Assembly: GCA_024734495.1 (NCBI GenBank)
Contig: JALMQS010000879.1
Location: 62,001 to 126,000 of the forward strand
DNA: 64,000 nucleotides
Reading direction: 5' to 3'
Origin: Forficula auricularia
Lineage: Eukaryota > Arthropoda > Insecta > Dermaptera > Forficulidae
The notes under the pieces were generated by a model. It worked only from the letters and a program-made list of their open reading frames with translations. It was not told where the DNA came from and made no database searches. Position 1 is the stretch's first letter. The number at the start of each line of letters is the position of its first letter. Below are positions 32,515 to 43,822 of the stretch, piece after piece. The position numbers and the translations under genes are program-made.

Positions 32515-34176
32515 AACAAAAGTCACATTGATACATACATCCATACATAATATAATACATATTCAGGTGAAACTTATATTGTAACAATAATAAATTAGGC
32601 GAGGTTATGTTCCGGGAGCCTAGTGTCCCGAGTGGAGGTTTTTACAATCATCGTGGCAAGATGGTCAAGTGAAGAAAAAGTGGTCTGTTTTTTTTCGTTT
32701 ATCGTTGGATTATTATTTATTTATCGTTTCGTGTGATTAAGTGCCGTTGTTGTTGCGAAGTAGTCAACAACAACAGAATCAACAATAATTCTTTATTTAT
32801 CTTTTATTTTAAATATCAATAAATATTTAATTTTATTTGTTTAGAGCAATGGCTCTATACCGAATTTTCTAAGTACAAAATATTGTTTCGATAATATTAT
32901 TTGTTCTTTCACCTTAAATTATATAACTTGATTTAATTAATAAAATTCAGGCTTGTTTGACCTCATTGTTATATACAAGACCCGGATTAAATAATTATAC
33001 TATTTTAATTAACAATCAATTTTATTTTATTTATTTTTGCCATCAAGAGCAAATTGATCATTGCTGAATTTTCCAACCAGCATAATATAAGCGTGTAAAA
33101 AAAAAATGTTTTTGATTTGCTGGCTCAAAACAATTACTATCGAAGTTTATTTTCGAATACAAACAGCGGTAGGTGGTCTTCTCCAAAAAGAAACAATATC
33201 TATTTTAATAATAAAATAATATATTTGGCTTAATAAGGGTCTCTGTTTTGTTGTTCCAAAATATGTTGGTGGAAGACCCACTAAAAATTTTTCTATGAGC
33301 AATGATCGAACATTGTGAAATTGTTTTTTTACGTTTAATAGGGTTGGTCTTATTTTGATGCCCCTCAAGTATTTTTATATCGATAAACACAACTACATAC
33401 TATTAGATGAAAATCCACCAAAAGTGTACTTAGTGACTTTTCGCAAGAAGCCCTCGATTTATTAGATAAGGATATTTAAAAAAAAGTCCAAACTTTTGTA
33501 TTTGACTTTAATAAAGCTTAACTAATTTCTAATCGTGTTTTTTTTATAGATTCCTTCAACTTTTTAAACCTTTGAAGTCTGGTGGGTAAACAAAAAGCTG
33601 TCTTGCGAATTTGAAGCTTTTTGGTAGGTTTTTATTAGTTCTTTTTTTGTCTCTTTTGGGGAAGGGGGTTTGTTAACTCTTCTTTCCATTTAGAGATAGG
33701 AAAAGCAAGGGTTGGTTTTGAAATTAGGCTGGAATAAGGAAATCTCTGCGTTACTAAGGTAAATATTTTGTTTATTTTTAAAATATTTTTTTTTTTTTAG
33801 ATAATATGGTTAAAAGGGATAGTCAATCCAGGGTTGGGACTAGAAGTATAGGTGTTGAAACCAGTGGTGGTATTTTTCTTATGAGGATGATTCAGATGGT
33901 TATTTAGATTATAAGGATATAGGGAAGAATGGTATTAATTTAAATACAGTCTGGTTCCTACAAGTTAGTTAATTCAGATATTAATATGTAGGTTTGCATT
34001 CATTTGTAGGATCCGGCATTAATTTGTGGAAGTCTGTCTATTTATTACTACTTGGGATTATAGTCTTCTGCCTCCTATGATTAAATCAATTATAAATTTT
34101 GTCAAGTCCTAAAGTCCTAAAAAAATTTATTTAGTTCTCACAAGCAGAGATTAGCTGAGGTAGAGAGAGTTCATAC
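32515..34176. other. Intergenic DNA without recognisable gene
   Basis: A GC-richer patch at 32590-32760 could hold promoter or exon sequence, but no open frame supports it. The remainder is AT-rich and no repeat partner was seen. Confidence 0.35.
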
Positions 34177-34311
34177 TGTTTAATTATTTTATAAAATAAA
34201 GACTGGAAAATTATATCAACCAATATTTTCTATGTTTATTTACAACTACTCTTTTTTTACAATAATAATAATAATTCTAACAAAAACATAAAACAAATAT
34301 ACTCTACAACA
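34177..34311 (-). repeat. 3' LTR of a small gypsy element
   Basis: 135 bp, TG..CA termini, identical by eye to 35123-35257. On the minus strand it is preceded by the polypurine tract AAAAAGGGAGA. The outer 5 bp, CATAC, match the other side. Confidence 0.88.
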
Positions 34312-34373
34312 TCTCCCTTTTTCTGAAAGAAACTATATTTTATATTAGTTTTTTGATATGAACAGAATTTCTT

Positions 34374-35123
34374 CTATAGCACCTTTTTCCGTTTCAACAA
34401 TATACGATCAGGAATTCCATAGCGACTAAAAATTTGTTTCAATTTAGCTATAATCGATGAACTTGTCTTTTTATTAATTTCACATAATTCGATCCAACAA
34501 GAAAAATAATCCACTACTACCAAATAATTTTTTCCAGCGAATTCGGCTATATCCATTCCAATTTTATTAAAAGGAATCTTAGGAATTTCATGACTATTTA
34601 GAGGTTCTTTAATATTCGAACGTTGATACTTCTGGCAAATTGAACACGAGAGCACATAATTTTCTAATTCAGAATTCATCGCAGGCCAATAAAAATGTTT
34701 TTTAGCTACTTTTCTAATTTTATTACTTCCTAGATGAGTTTCATGTAAAAGGTTAATTATAAATTTTCTCAATTTTTTCGGGACGACTAATCTATCTTCA
34801 TAATAAATTAAACCATCTTCAACCGTTAAATCATTTTTAATCTTGTAAAAATGTCTTATTTCATCCAATTTAAGTGGATTTGGCCATCCTTTTTTTAAAA
34901 ATGTCAATACTTCCCCCAAAATTTCATCACTTTCAGTTTCTTGCTTAAACTGAATAAACCTTTCTTCACTTAAATTGACCCTTGACGCTCCCACGCAGTG
35001 CACCACATACTGCATTGTTTTATCTATCGGTTCTTCAGTTTTCACACCACTTCTTGAAAGAAAAACAGCAATATTGCCATTTATATTTAATGGTCCAGGT
35101 TTATTAAATTCCGACTTCGCCAT
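34374..35123 (-). CDS. Gypsy pol fragment: integrase zinc-binding domain and start of catalytic core
   Basis: Open frame of 249 residues. The first residues (MAKSEF) are the primer-binding leader. Then comes a short segment like the end of RNase H (NIAVFLSRSG). The integrase HHCC zinc finger follows (HETHLGSNKIRKVAKKHFYW, then CSICQKYQ). The start of the DDE core contains a first Asp in GMDIAEF and a second candidate in VVVDYFS. The frame ends in a Lys-rich tail soon after RYGIPDRIL, before the rest of the core. Gag, protease and reverse transcriptase are absent. It cannot be a working integrase. Confidence 0.85.
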   Translation of the reverse strand: MAKSEFNKPGPLNINGNIAVFLSRSGVKTEEPIDKTMQYVVHCVGASRVNLSEERFIQFKQETESDEILGEVLTFLKKGWPNPLKLDEIRHFYKIKNDLTVEDGLIYYEDRLVVPKKLRKFIINLLHETHLGSNKIRKVAKKHFYWPAMNSELENYVLSCSICQKYQRSNIKEPLNSHEIPKIPFNKIGMDIAEFAGKNYLVVVDYFSCWIELCEINKKTSSSIIAKLKQIFSRYGIPDRILLKRKKVL

Positions 35124-35257
35124 GTTTAATTATTTTATAAAATAAAGACTGGAAAATTATATCAACCAATATTTTCTATGTTTATTTACAACTACTCTTT
35201 TTTTACAATAATAATAATAATTCTAACAAAAACATAAAACAAATATACTCTACAACA
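35123..35257 (-). repeat. 5' LTR of the small gypsy element
   Basis: Identical to 34177-34311. On the minus strand it is followed directly by the TGGCG primer-binding site. Confidence 0.88.
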
Positions 35258-35262
35258 CATAC

Positions 35263-35855
35263 CATCCTTGTTAAGGTTTTGACCAGGTTTCCTTAACAAC
35301 TTATGGCAAATGCCGGGATGGTTAATGCGTCGCTTGCTCCTGGTATCTGGTTTTTGTGTGGAATTTGTAAATTACTTTTTGTCTTTTAATGGAAATCTAT
35401 GGTCATGTTTTTTGTTAATGAGCATACATTTCTATTTTTTTTCTTTTTTTACTTGTTTATTATTTGTTAAATTGTTGTAATTAATTTGTATTGATGTTTG
35501 TTAATGCATTTGTATTGATGTTTGGAGAACCTAGCCACCGAGGACTTGTGCCTCTAAGCAGGTCGAGGAATAAAGATTTATTTAATGAATCGATAAGTTT
35601 TGACCAAAAATTTAAGAAAATTCGCCTGTGTGCGCCATTCCTTATTGGAGTCTAGAGAAGCTATAGAAAGAGATTGCCCCCATTGGGCCCTAATGGGAGA
35701 ATCAAGAAAATATTTATTTTTTATTAGAAATCCACTTTCTTTTCCAGAAGACAAATGACTGGAGTTAGGAACTCACGAGAAACCTTTCTAGTCCAAGAGA
35801 TGGTGACGAATTTGGGGAAGGTATTTTAGGCAATTTGAAAATATAAAAAACAGTA
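35263..35855. other. Intergenic DNA with a LINE-like 3' tail
   Basis: 35520-35580 (CCGAGGACTTGTGCCTCTAA ... GGAATAAAGATTTATTT) looks like the 3' end of a non-LTR retroelement with its polyadenylation signal. Nothing else was recognised. Confidence 0.35.
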
Positions 35856-36908
35856 TACAGGGTGGTGACTTGGCCGACGCAGTATAGCGATAACAATGTT
35901 AATTTTTTGAATGTGCATTTATTTGCTCCCCTAATTATTTTAGAGTTAAAGTTCTTATAGGTTTTTTGTAGAGAAAAAAATACTGAATACGAACATATTT
36001 TTGTTTTTCAAATTTTGAAATTTCAGAACTTTCGGAACTTCAGAAATTTCAATTTTATAATCATAGATTTGTTCACCAATATGAATCCATTTTGAGACTA
36101 TAAACAATAAAACATAAACAATCGACAACAATAAAAGTTTTAAATAAATATCTACATTTTTAAAATCGTTTTTTTTGGACTTTTTTTTTTTTTTTTTTTT
36201 TTAATGCATTCGAATGCAAGAAGGGGTGCACCAGTAAAAGATGCAGCCCCTATGGATCTCGAAAGACCCTTGCATTACCGAAGAGAAGAGAAAGTTGATT
36301 AAGTGAGAGGGTGTAGACGTAGGTGTCTATGCACTCCGGTTTTGAAGGTTTGAAGATTATAGGTGCTGGGAAAGATAGAGGCTGGAAGAGAGTTCCAGTT
36401 CCTTGAAGTCATGGGGATATATGTATTGGCGAATGAAGTGGTCCGGCACTTTTCTAATTTAACCGCGAAAGAGTGTTGGGAGTCGGCAAAACGCGTGCTA
36501 CGTGCAAAGCATGCTTTTAAATTATGAATTAGACATAATCTGATGTAATTATCTTTTAGAATTTTAATTCTGCTCAGTTTTTTGTATTCTAATTATGCTC
36601 TAAAATAATCACTAAAGACATCACTATTAAACGTCACTTTAGTAACAACAAATGAAAATGCCTTGTTTGTTTTAATAATTCCATGGCCTCAGTGATTTTT
36701 ATAAAAATACAATTATTTATAATGTTGATTATTACGGTTCTGAAATTTCAAAATTTGAAAACAAAAATATGTTCGGATTCAGTATTTTTTTCTCTACAAA
36801 AAACCTATAAGAACTTTAACTCTAAAATAATAAGGGAGCAAATAAATGCACATTCAAAAATTAACATTTTAATCGCTATGCTGCGTCGGCCAAGTCACCA
36901 TCCTGTAT
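35856..36908. mobile_element. TA-flanked fold-back transposon with nested LINE end
   Basis: Ends TACAGGGTGGTGACTTGGCC and GGCCAAGTCACCATCCTGTA. Arms of about 240 bp pair well (for example ATAGGTTTTTTGTAGAG with its complement). TA at both junctions suggests a Tc1/mariner-type mobiliser. A LINE tail is inserted in the middle. The 112-codon frame at 36683 is the arm, not a gene. Confidence 0.75.
36172..36500 (-). pseudogene. 3' end of a CR1/jockey-like LINE
   Basis: The minus strand encodes the terminal residues HSFAVKLEKCRTTSFANTYI and MTSRNWNSLPASIFP, typical of the end of such ORF2 proteins. A 3'UTR and poly(A) (T-run 36180-36202) follow. Related to the end of the LINE at 20290-21260. Strongly 5'-truncated. 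Confidence 0.75.
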
Positions 36909-37839
36909 ATATCGATGTTAGCGAATTTGGAATCGAGAGTCAGGAAGAGGTCTTGCGGTTATTTCCCTACTTCGCAGCCTATGACATTTGCCAAAAATTA
37001 ATTCAAAAAAAAATTCTTTAGCTCATTTCGTGTATTTTATTTTCAAAATTTTTTAAACGAAAATGTCAAAAATTGGAAGCAAAGTTGTAGAGGATGTAAT
37101 TTTTACCATTTTCGTTTAAAATTTTTTGAAAGTAAACACACTAAATGAGGCGGAAGGTCAAAAATGAAGATTCTAGACCTTTGAACCAAACTCAATCAAT
37201 TCGAGGGGTGAACCGCGACCTAATATCGTGTACACCTACTTTCATTTTCAAGTAGAAGACAATAGATGAAGGGGCATTCATTATCTAATGAATTCCAAAG
37301 TAATTACGTATTGATTTTTTAAGAATAAAATTAATCTCATAGCATAAATGTGCCCCCCCCCTTAACTACGTATGATTATTATGTATATTTAGATATGATT
37401 AGTTTAGAAAATCAAATTATTAGCAATAGAGTTTTAAATTATTTGGAAAGCTTGACGAATAAAATGTTTTATTTATGTATTAACCGATAGATGGCATTTG
37501 CGGCAGATTTACTAATCTCGCGGATAGGGGCAGACAAAGAGTCATTCCCAAATATATTAAAATTTCTATAATTTGCATATATCAAATTTTATGTCAAAAT
37601 CAGAAATTTCACAAGGCGTTGCCATTTTTTCGTTTTTCGGCAAAAAATTTTTTTTACGAGGTTTTTCAAATAAAATATATTTTTTCAATTCTCTAGGACC
37701 GTCATAATTAATTATTTAATCATTATTATTTAATAATTAAGTTGTTAAAAATAATTATTAGGATTTTTTTTTTGAAATCTAATAATTGATTTAATATTTT
37801 GATTATTTGATGTCGAATAAAAATAAGCTGTCGTGTTCT
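36909..37839. repeat. Mixed repeat sequence including MITE W
   Basis: 37200-37330 matches 61878-62036 (GGGGTGAACCGCGA, TTTCAAGTAGAAGACAATA). 37020-37140 contains inverted copies of TTTTAAACGAAAATG. 37560-37800 contains family-V-like text. No gene. Confidence 0.5.
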
Positions 37840-38530
37840 AATGTGGCCATCCACTTGACTTTACCATACAACCTGGCCCCTCTTTTTATATTTAATATTT
37901 AATAAAATTATTTATAATCATGTAGCGGAGGGGGTTAATTTTTCCATTTTTAGACTCCTGGGGGCCCACTGATTTGTATACAAAATTTGGTTGAGATTGG
38001 TACAAGGGCCTAGATTTTCATTTTTTGACCGTACACCCCCCCCCCCCCCACATTTTGGGCGGTTAGTTTTTGCATTTTTAGACTTCTGTAGGCCCACGGA
38101 TTATGTATACAAAATTTGGTTGAGTTTGCTCAAATAGCCTAGATTTTAACCCCCTCCACCCCCCTTATTTTTGGATCGATATGCACCAAAATCTAATCAG
38201 CTCTTAGTCTCAATGGACCAAAACTACGTGAGAAATTTGGTTTCGATATTCAGACTAGTTTTTGAGCTAGCTCGTCCACAAAAATTTGGTAACGCACAGA
38301 CTAACAGACATTTTGGCAAAACAATTATTATCTCGAAAAATATAATTTTTTCGATGTTCACTTATTACAGCTTTTTTGTAGACCGAAATGCCATGGTTTC
38401 GCTCAATTTTTTTTAATCAAAATAGTTTAAGCCGTTTTTGAGATATTTCGAAAAAAAGAAAGAAAAAACCCACTTTTTTCATTCACGGTTACAATACTAG
38501 ATCATACCCACCCTGTATGGTAAAGTAAAA
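37840..38530 (-). mobile_element. Helitron-like element R, copy 2
   Basis: Minus-strand copy with its 5' end at about 38530 (CCCTGTATGGTAAAG read on plus). Contains the GAGTTTGCTCAAA and TTTGTATACAAAATTTGG phrases. C-runs at 38034-38050. No coding capacity. Confidence 0.6.
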
Positions 38531-38589
38531 ATAATTCTTCTTATGAAAGTTGGTCAGTTTTTTTTTTTTGTAGATTATGAATATAAAAA

Positions 38590-39003
38590 GAAATATATAG
38601 TAAATTTTAATTTTCCTCATTAATATATCAAAGAATAATTGATACGTCACCGAGAATATTTTGACCGCGAAAAAAGATAGGGTCATTAGGAGGTTTAAAA
38701 TTTGATATTAGAAACAGGAATATTTTTTTGTTTTAATTGTCATGTCGCTTTTGCCTTTAACTGGTATACTAAAAGTCCTACCTTCTAAAATTTGTAGTAA
38801 AAGGGACCCGTCGAAACGTTTAAGATCGAATTCTTTTTCTCTCTTGGTCCAGACTTAATACTCCGCAGACTACAATAGCGTAATCCGCAGTAGTCTCGCG
38901 AGATAAAAATAGCTTTTTTCAAATCAGTGCGGTCAAAATATTCTCGGTGACGTATCAATTATTTCTTTGATATATTAATGAGGAAAATTAAAATTTATTT
39001 AAT
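38590..39003. mobile_element. Fold-back element
   Basis: 38600-38680 and 38930-39003 are inverted copies (GATACGTCACCGAGAATATT and its complement). The spacer contains short open reading but no recognised gene. Confidence 0.75.
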
Positions 39004-39064
39004 ATCATTATTTCAAGTTAGAAATACATAAGTTCAAATATTATTTTCACTCAATATTTGACGA

Positions 39065-39295
39065 AAATTCCCTACATTAGATTCGCGATTGAATCAAATG
39101 TAGAAAACCTTCAGTTGAGAAATAACTAGGTTTCCATTTAAATACCCTTGAAAGCCTGTTTTAGATCGACAAACAATAACGTAGTTTAGTTTCCCCCTGA
39201 TATAAATAAACTTTTATTTAAAACTTTTTTTCATATAATGGACTGTTTTTGAGTTATAAGACTGTCCCAGGATAAAAAACTCACCCGGTATATAT
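39065..39295 (-). repeat. Family T repeat
   Basis: Reverse copy of 25870-26110 and 63618-64000, ending ACTCACCCGGTATATAT. Confidence 0.65.
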
Positions 39296-39990
39296 ATAGA
39301 ATCGGTTTATCGAAAACGGCTATACCTAACGATTTCGCTGAAAATTGGTGAACTTATCAAGTCTCACTGTAAAATCCATGGGCCCCTCACTGAACACTTT
39401 TTTCAGTTTAGGAGGAATTTTCACTATTCCCTTTGAGTTGAAGGGAGTGAAAAATCTATAGCTATAATACTTATATATGTTGCATGTCAGAGAGAGATTT
39501 GTCTTAAGGGTTTGGCTACTGGCCCGGCAAGCTTAGTTAGCGCTTGGGTTCGATTCCTAAGGGGACGAACCTCTCTGATATGCAATGTAAAAATATTTCA
39601 ACTAATATCTATGATGTCCTTAAAAGTTAAATTCAATTAATAATATTATATACTGGGTTGATTTTTGAAATAATTTGCATCTTTTTTCAAAAAAAGACAC
39701 TCAAAAAGATACTTAAATCTTTGTTTTCACTAAATAATTAAATTTGTAGTAAATTTAATGAACTTTCATTTTGAATAGGAAGGTTATTTACGAAAAGTTT
39801 ATAGTTTTCGAGTTATAAGCAAAAAACCGCCAAAAAATGAGATTTTTTTTTTAATCTTTTTTTGCATTTTTGACAATGTTCCGTCACGATATTTTGTTAG
39901 TAAACCTCAGATTTGGATTCAGTACACCCAAAAACATAAAAGGTTCAGGAAATTACAACTACCCCAAAACTTTCCGGGTAAAAACACAAT
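39296..39990. repeat. Family S fragment with tRNA-like segment
   Basis: Shares its whole length with inverted stretches of 9330-9960. Includes the tRNA-like block. Confidence 0.6.
39487..39579 (+). repeat. tRNA-like segment
   Basis: Ends TCAGAGAG/CTCTCTGA pair and an internal GGTTCGATTCC fits a B box. The A box is weak. Opposite-strand copy at 9497-9587. Confidence 0.45.
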
Positions 39991-40674
39991 TAAACTGGAC
40001 TATTTGTTTTAATTAAAACGGATTCCCACTAAATATTTTGCTTTGTGAATTGACCCCTCATGAAAATTTTCTGGCTACGCCACTACGCACGGTCCCTTTA
40101 GTATTTCGATTTCGCTGCTCACGGTGCCGCCTGATGCGGCCGCCTCTCTGCATCAGAGCCCTGAATAAGACTGAATAAGAAATTACTCTTCCATCGAGCG
40201 TCACGACACTCACCGAGTTTTTTCTACCACTAGGTACTTAATATCTATTCAGGCAAGTCAATCTTGATATTTTTTTACTAGAGAAGCTAAAGTGTGGTGT
40301 CAAGAATCCCTGCATAACAACGCAATAATTTCCTTAGTCCAAATTAATTCGTTATAATCGTCTGTTTTCTTATAAATATAAATAAATTCAGAGAAAATAT
40401 AAAATTAAAAAATATTAATAATAATAATAATAAATTCTGCATCTCTAATCGAACAAGATAATTTTTTTTCCGCTCTCAATAAGAGAGGTAAAAAACTATA
40501 AAATGAAAGCACCGAAAAATAACTTTTCCCCTTAAAATCATAAAAGCAGAACCAAAAAAGAAAGAGAGGAAAAAATATTAATAAAAAAAAATCAAGACTT
40601 AAAAAAAACAGAAAACAAAAATAAAAAGATCGACAGGTGGTCGGACCACAACAAATCGGCTAGTTAGCTCCTAC
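39991..40674. other. Intergenic DNA with hAT-end remnant and A-rich stretch
   Basis: GGCTACGCCACT at 40072 looks like a lone hAT terminus. 40400-40640 is A-rich with AAT repeats. No gene. Confidence 0.35.
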
Positions 40675-40794
40675 TTTTTTACTTTACCATACAGGGTATG
40701 GCCAAGCATTGTAATAGTCCATGAAAAAAGTGAGTTTTTTTTTCTTCGTTTTTTCGAAAAACGGCTGAAATTACACTGTAGTGCAAAAAAAAGT

Positions 40795-41970
40795 GGAACA
40801 CTTAGATTGATTGGGTGATCGGGGGTGAAAAGAAGGCCAGTCGCTGGTCTCATTGACTTCAACCCTAATTCCCGGAGATGTCTTCTGCTAGTCCAAACAC
40901 TTAGGTTGACTTTTCGAGTTTGTAGAAGGCGCTGTTGAATTTCTACAATTGTTCTACAATGCCGATCCCTTAATACCTCCAAAACCGTCTTTTTCCGAAA
41001 ATAAGACACTGTCTTACTTTCTTTTTTGGTCCAAAATACGCGCTAGGGCTTATTTTCGGGGAGGGCAAAAATAAAAGTATATTTATATAGTATTATTTAA
41101 TATTTATTTTACACAGAATACAGATATTTAAATTTTTTCAATTACAGTTATGTCATCTTCTTCTGGAACATGGTCATAAACAAGTGCACGCTTAACAACT
41201 TCATTGTTTCCAGTTGACACAGGTAATCGTAGTCTGCACGCCATTTACGAACCATACGGAGATCCAGCATCTTCTCTTTACAGAATGCTACAAGATTTAC
41301 ACCCCTGGAGTCTTCCACGATTCCCTTTTTGTACTCGACGGAATAGCTCTTTCGTTTTGTACTCATTTTAACTGAGGTTAAAAATTATTCACTTTATTTT
41401 TAAATAAAATTACGTATGAGGAAATAATCAGACTTACAAGACTGAAATGAATGAACGTTGTATACCTGCACTGTCGCTCAATGTAGACTGCTGCCTTATG
41501 TTGTATTTTTAAGATAAATTCCAAGAATTAATTTGAAACCAACTGTAGAGGTAAACAATTAATTTCTCGGAATATTTTGTTTCAAACATTTCTCTGAAAT
41601 ACGAGTATTAGGAAAGCTAAACATATTATTACTTATACTTAATAAATCAACAGCAGATTTTAACGAATTCTTTTTGTCACATTATTTTAACTAGGGATTA
41701 TTTTCGGGGGATGTCTTATTTTACAACACGATAGGGCTTATTTTCGGAAAAAGACGGTAGTATATCTCTCTCATTTGAAGCTCTAATTCGACCAGATCGA
41801 CCGGGGTCTCCTGGTATAACAGTTTGTTTCTCTATATCGTTTTATCCACAGAACTCTGTCGATACTTCCAACCGATGCTTTAAGTCGTTGAGCCATATAC
41901 CGATACGATCTTCCATCATTTATTCGAACTACTACAGCTTGAGCTACTTCCTCGGTCTTTAGAGGCCTTA
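40795..41970 (-). pseudogene. Tc1 transposase N-terminal relic (split)
   Basis: Minus strand 41780-41970 gives EEVAQAVVVRINDGRSYRYM, then AQRLKASVGSIDRVL, the first helix-turn-helix. After the insertion 40984-41758, 40795-40983 gives HCRTIVEIQQRLLQTRKVNL, then LRELGLKSMRPATGLLFTPDH, the second DNA-binding subdomain. It ends beside the terminal repeat with no DDE domain. Confidence 0.75.
40984..41758 (-). mobile_element. pogo-like element with Brinker-type DNA-binding frame
   Basis: Inverted ends ACCGTCTTTTTCCGAAAATA and ...TATTTTCGGAAAAAGACGGT. A 72-codon minus-strand frame (41148-41366) opens MSTKRKSYSVEYKKGIVEDS and continues VAFCKEKMLDLRMVRKW, resembling the N-terminal helix-turn-helix of pogo-like transposases. 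No catalytic domain. It splits the Tc1 transposase frame. Confidence 0.7.
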
Positions 41971-42142
41971 TGATTGATCAATATTTCATATGAAATTAAA
42001 TTAAAAGATGAGATATTCAAATTGAACTGATAAACATTAAAATATTCAATTTAATTCGATATTAGACGATAATCATTTAATACAATTCAATAAAGGGATC
42101 AGATTTCAGACATGAAAAAATAATTTTTAAGAAAAAAATAAA

Positions 42143-42845
42143 AACCGACTTCAAAAAATTAAATGCAACAAATAAAATACACTAAAAGGTATAAAATAAT
42201 TATTATCTTATTTAGTTACAACTAAACGACGAAATATTAACATGAAATTACTTTTTGAAGTCGGTACCAAACAAACAATACCTATAAGCGAGCATACCCG
42301 CCAAACGTACTAAGTAAGATCCGTCGAGTGCGATTCATAAAAGGTATATGTTTGGAACCGACTTCAAAAAGTAATTTCATGTTAATATTTCGTCGTTTAG
42401 TTGTAACTAAATAAGATAATAATTATTTTATACCTTTTAGTGTATTTTATTTGTTGCATTTAATTTTTTGAAGTCGGTTTTTATTTTTTTCTTAAAAATT
42501 ATTTTTATTTTTCTCTTTTAGTGATGTTATTAATAGTGATCATATCATCAGAACTTGACCAAATTAATATGACACCATCCCTAAGACACCCCCTATCGGA
42601 TAAAAAAAGAACCATCGAAATCGGTTCATAAACAAAGAGGTTAGGTCTAAACAAACCTAATAAAAAGGTCTAATACCTATGAAAAAAAACGAAAAAAAAT
42701 GGGACCAATCGGAAGCTAGACTGGACCCAATGCAAAATTTTTTTTCAAAATCGGTTGTACAATTGGAGGAGATATGAGGTAACATAGGCACAAAAAAAAA
42801 AAAATTCAGTCGAATAGAGAACCTCCTCCTTTTTTGAAGTCGGTT
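42143..42845. mobile_element. ACCGACTTC fold-back element, copy 2
   Basis: Reverse orientation to copy 1, nearly identical. The hairpin half is 42143-42475. Nested in the Tc1 element. Confidence 0.8.
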
Positions 42846-43822
42846 AAAAATGTATGCTAGTTTAAATAAATATAATTTTAAACAGTTTAAATTAAAGTAA
42901 TACATTGTTTTCACTCTAAAAATGTTTAAAAATATTTGTACAATCAGAGAATGTATTAAAAGTTTAAATAAAATATGTTTTTGATGAAAATTATTTGAAA
43001 ATACTAAATTTTTCTAAGTGTTCCACTTTTTTTTGGACCACAGTGTATTTGGATTGAAAGAATTGGGCGAAACCATGACGTTTTGGTCTACAAAAAAGCC
43101 CTTATGAGGAACGTCGAAAAAAATTATATTTTTCGAGATATTAACTGTTTTGTCAAAATGTCTGTTAGTCTGTCTAGTGCGTTACCAAATTTTTGTATAC
43201 GCTTTAGCTCAAAAACTAGTGTGAATATCAAAACGAAATTTCATATGTATTGTTCTGGTGCATTGGGGCGCAGAAACTTTAATTAATTTCGACAAAGTGC
43301 CCCACAATTTTTGATTAAGTATTACATTATTTTGTACTTTTTAGAAGCATGTTTTTTTAGTTTTTTTTAGGGAAATTATTAAATACTCCTAAACTATTAA
43401 CTCTACAGAGCAAATTTTCTTATGAACAAAGTTGTAGGGGGTGTGATTTCTGACAACTTTTGTTTAAAAAAATTACACCCAAAAATGGGGGGGTGGAGGG
43501 GTGAAAAAATGTAAATTCTTGCCCTTGGAGCAAACTCAACCAAATTTTGTACACATAATCTATAGGGCATTAGAAGGCTAGAAATGCAAAACTGGGTGCA
43601 GTGGTGGGTTGCGTTGCGTTGGTGCGCGTTTGGTGGATTGAGGGGGTCCAGATGGCATAGGGGAGAGTCCAGGGGGCGTGATGGGGTGGGGTGTGCGGGG
43701 GTGGTACGGACTGGGGGTCCAGGGGGCGTAACCGGGTTCGGGGTGCAGTGTTGGGATGGGGGTCCAGGGATGGTATCCCCCCGGCTAGGAAGAGGGCCGC
43801 CGAAGGCTGGCCTTGCAGCTAG

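Larger units (their letters stand above)
34177..35257 (-). mobile_element. Compact, internally deleted Ty3/gypsy retrotransposon
   Basis: Complete structural unit of 1081 bp: target duplication CATAC on both sides (34172-34176, 35258-35262), identical 135-bp LTRs, a primer-binding site starting TGGCGAAGTCGGA right after the 5' LTR on the minus strand, and a polypurine tract. Only a pol fragment lies between, so transposition would need proteins from another element. LTR identity points to a recent insertion. Confidence 0.9.
40774..43045 (-). mobile_element. Tc1-like transposon, nested and degenerate
   Basis: Terminal inverted repeats of about 33 bp with three mismatches (CACTGTAGTGCAAAA... 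and CACTGTGGTCCAAAA...), flanked by TA at both ends. Transposase N-terminal coding lies on the minus strand, split by a second insertion. The catalytic part is absent. It contains two other elements. Confidence 0.88.
40675..43822 (+). mobile_element. Helitron-like element R, copy 3 (nested host)
   Basis: 5' part TACTTTACCATACAGGG at 40679. It continues after a 2.27-kb Tc1 insertion at 43046. The 3' end is a G-rich minisatellite (43580-43790), hairpin, then TTGCAGCTAG followed by T. This copy ties the R 5' sequence to the CTAG 3' end. Confidence 0.65.

Noticed and set aside
34374..35123. A domesticated integrase gene
   Set aside because: The frame starts in the primer-binding site, ends inside the catalytic core and is enclosed by LTRs with a target duplication, so it is an ordinary internally deleted gypsy element.
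36683..37021. 112-codon plus-strand frame
   Set aside because: Mostly the right arm of the TA-flanked fold-back; no domain, and its antisense partner arm is equally non-coding.
40671..41009. A stand-alone Tc1-like DNA-binding protein
   Set aside because: It is only the second half of the transposase N-terminus running through the terminal repeat; the first half is across another insertion.
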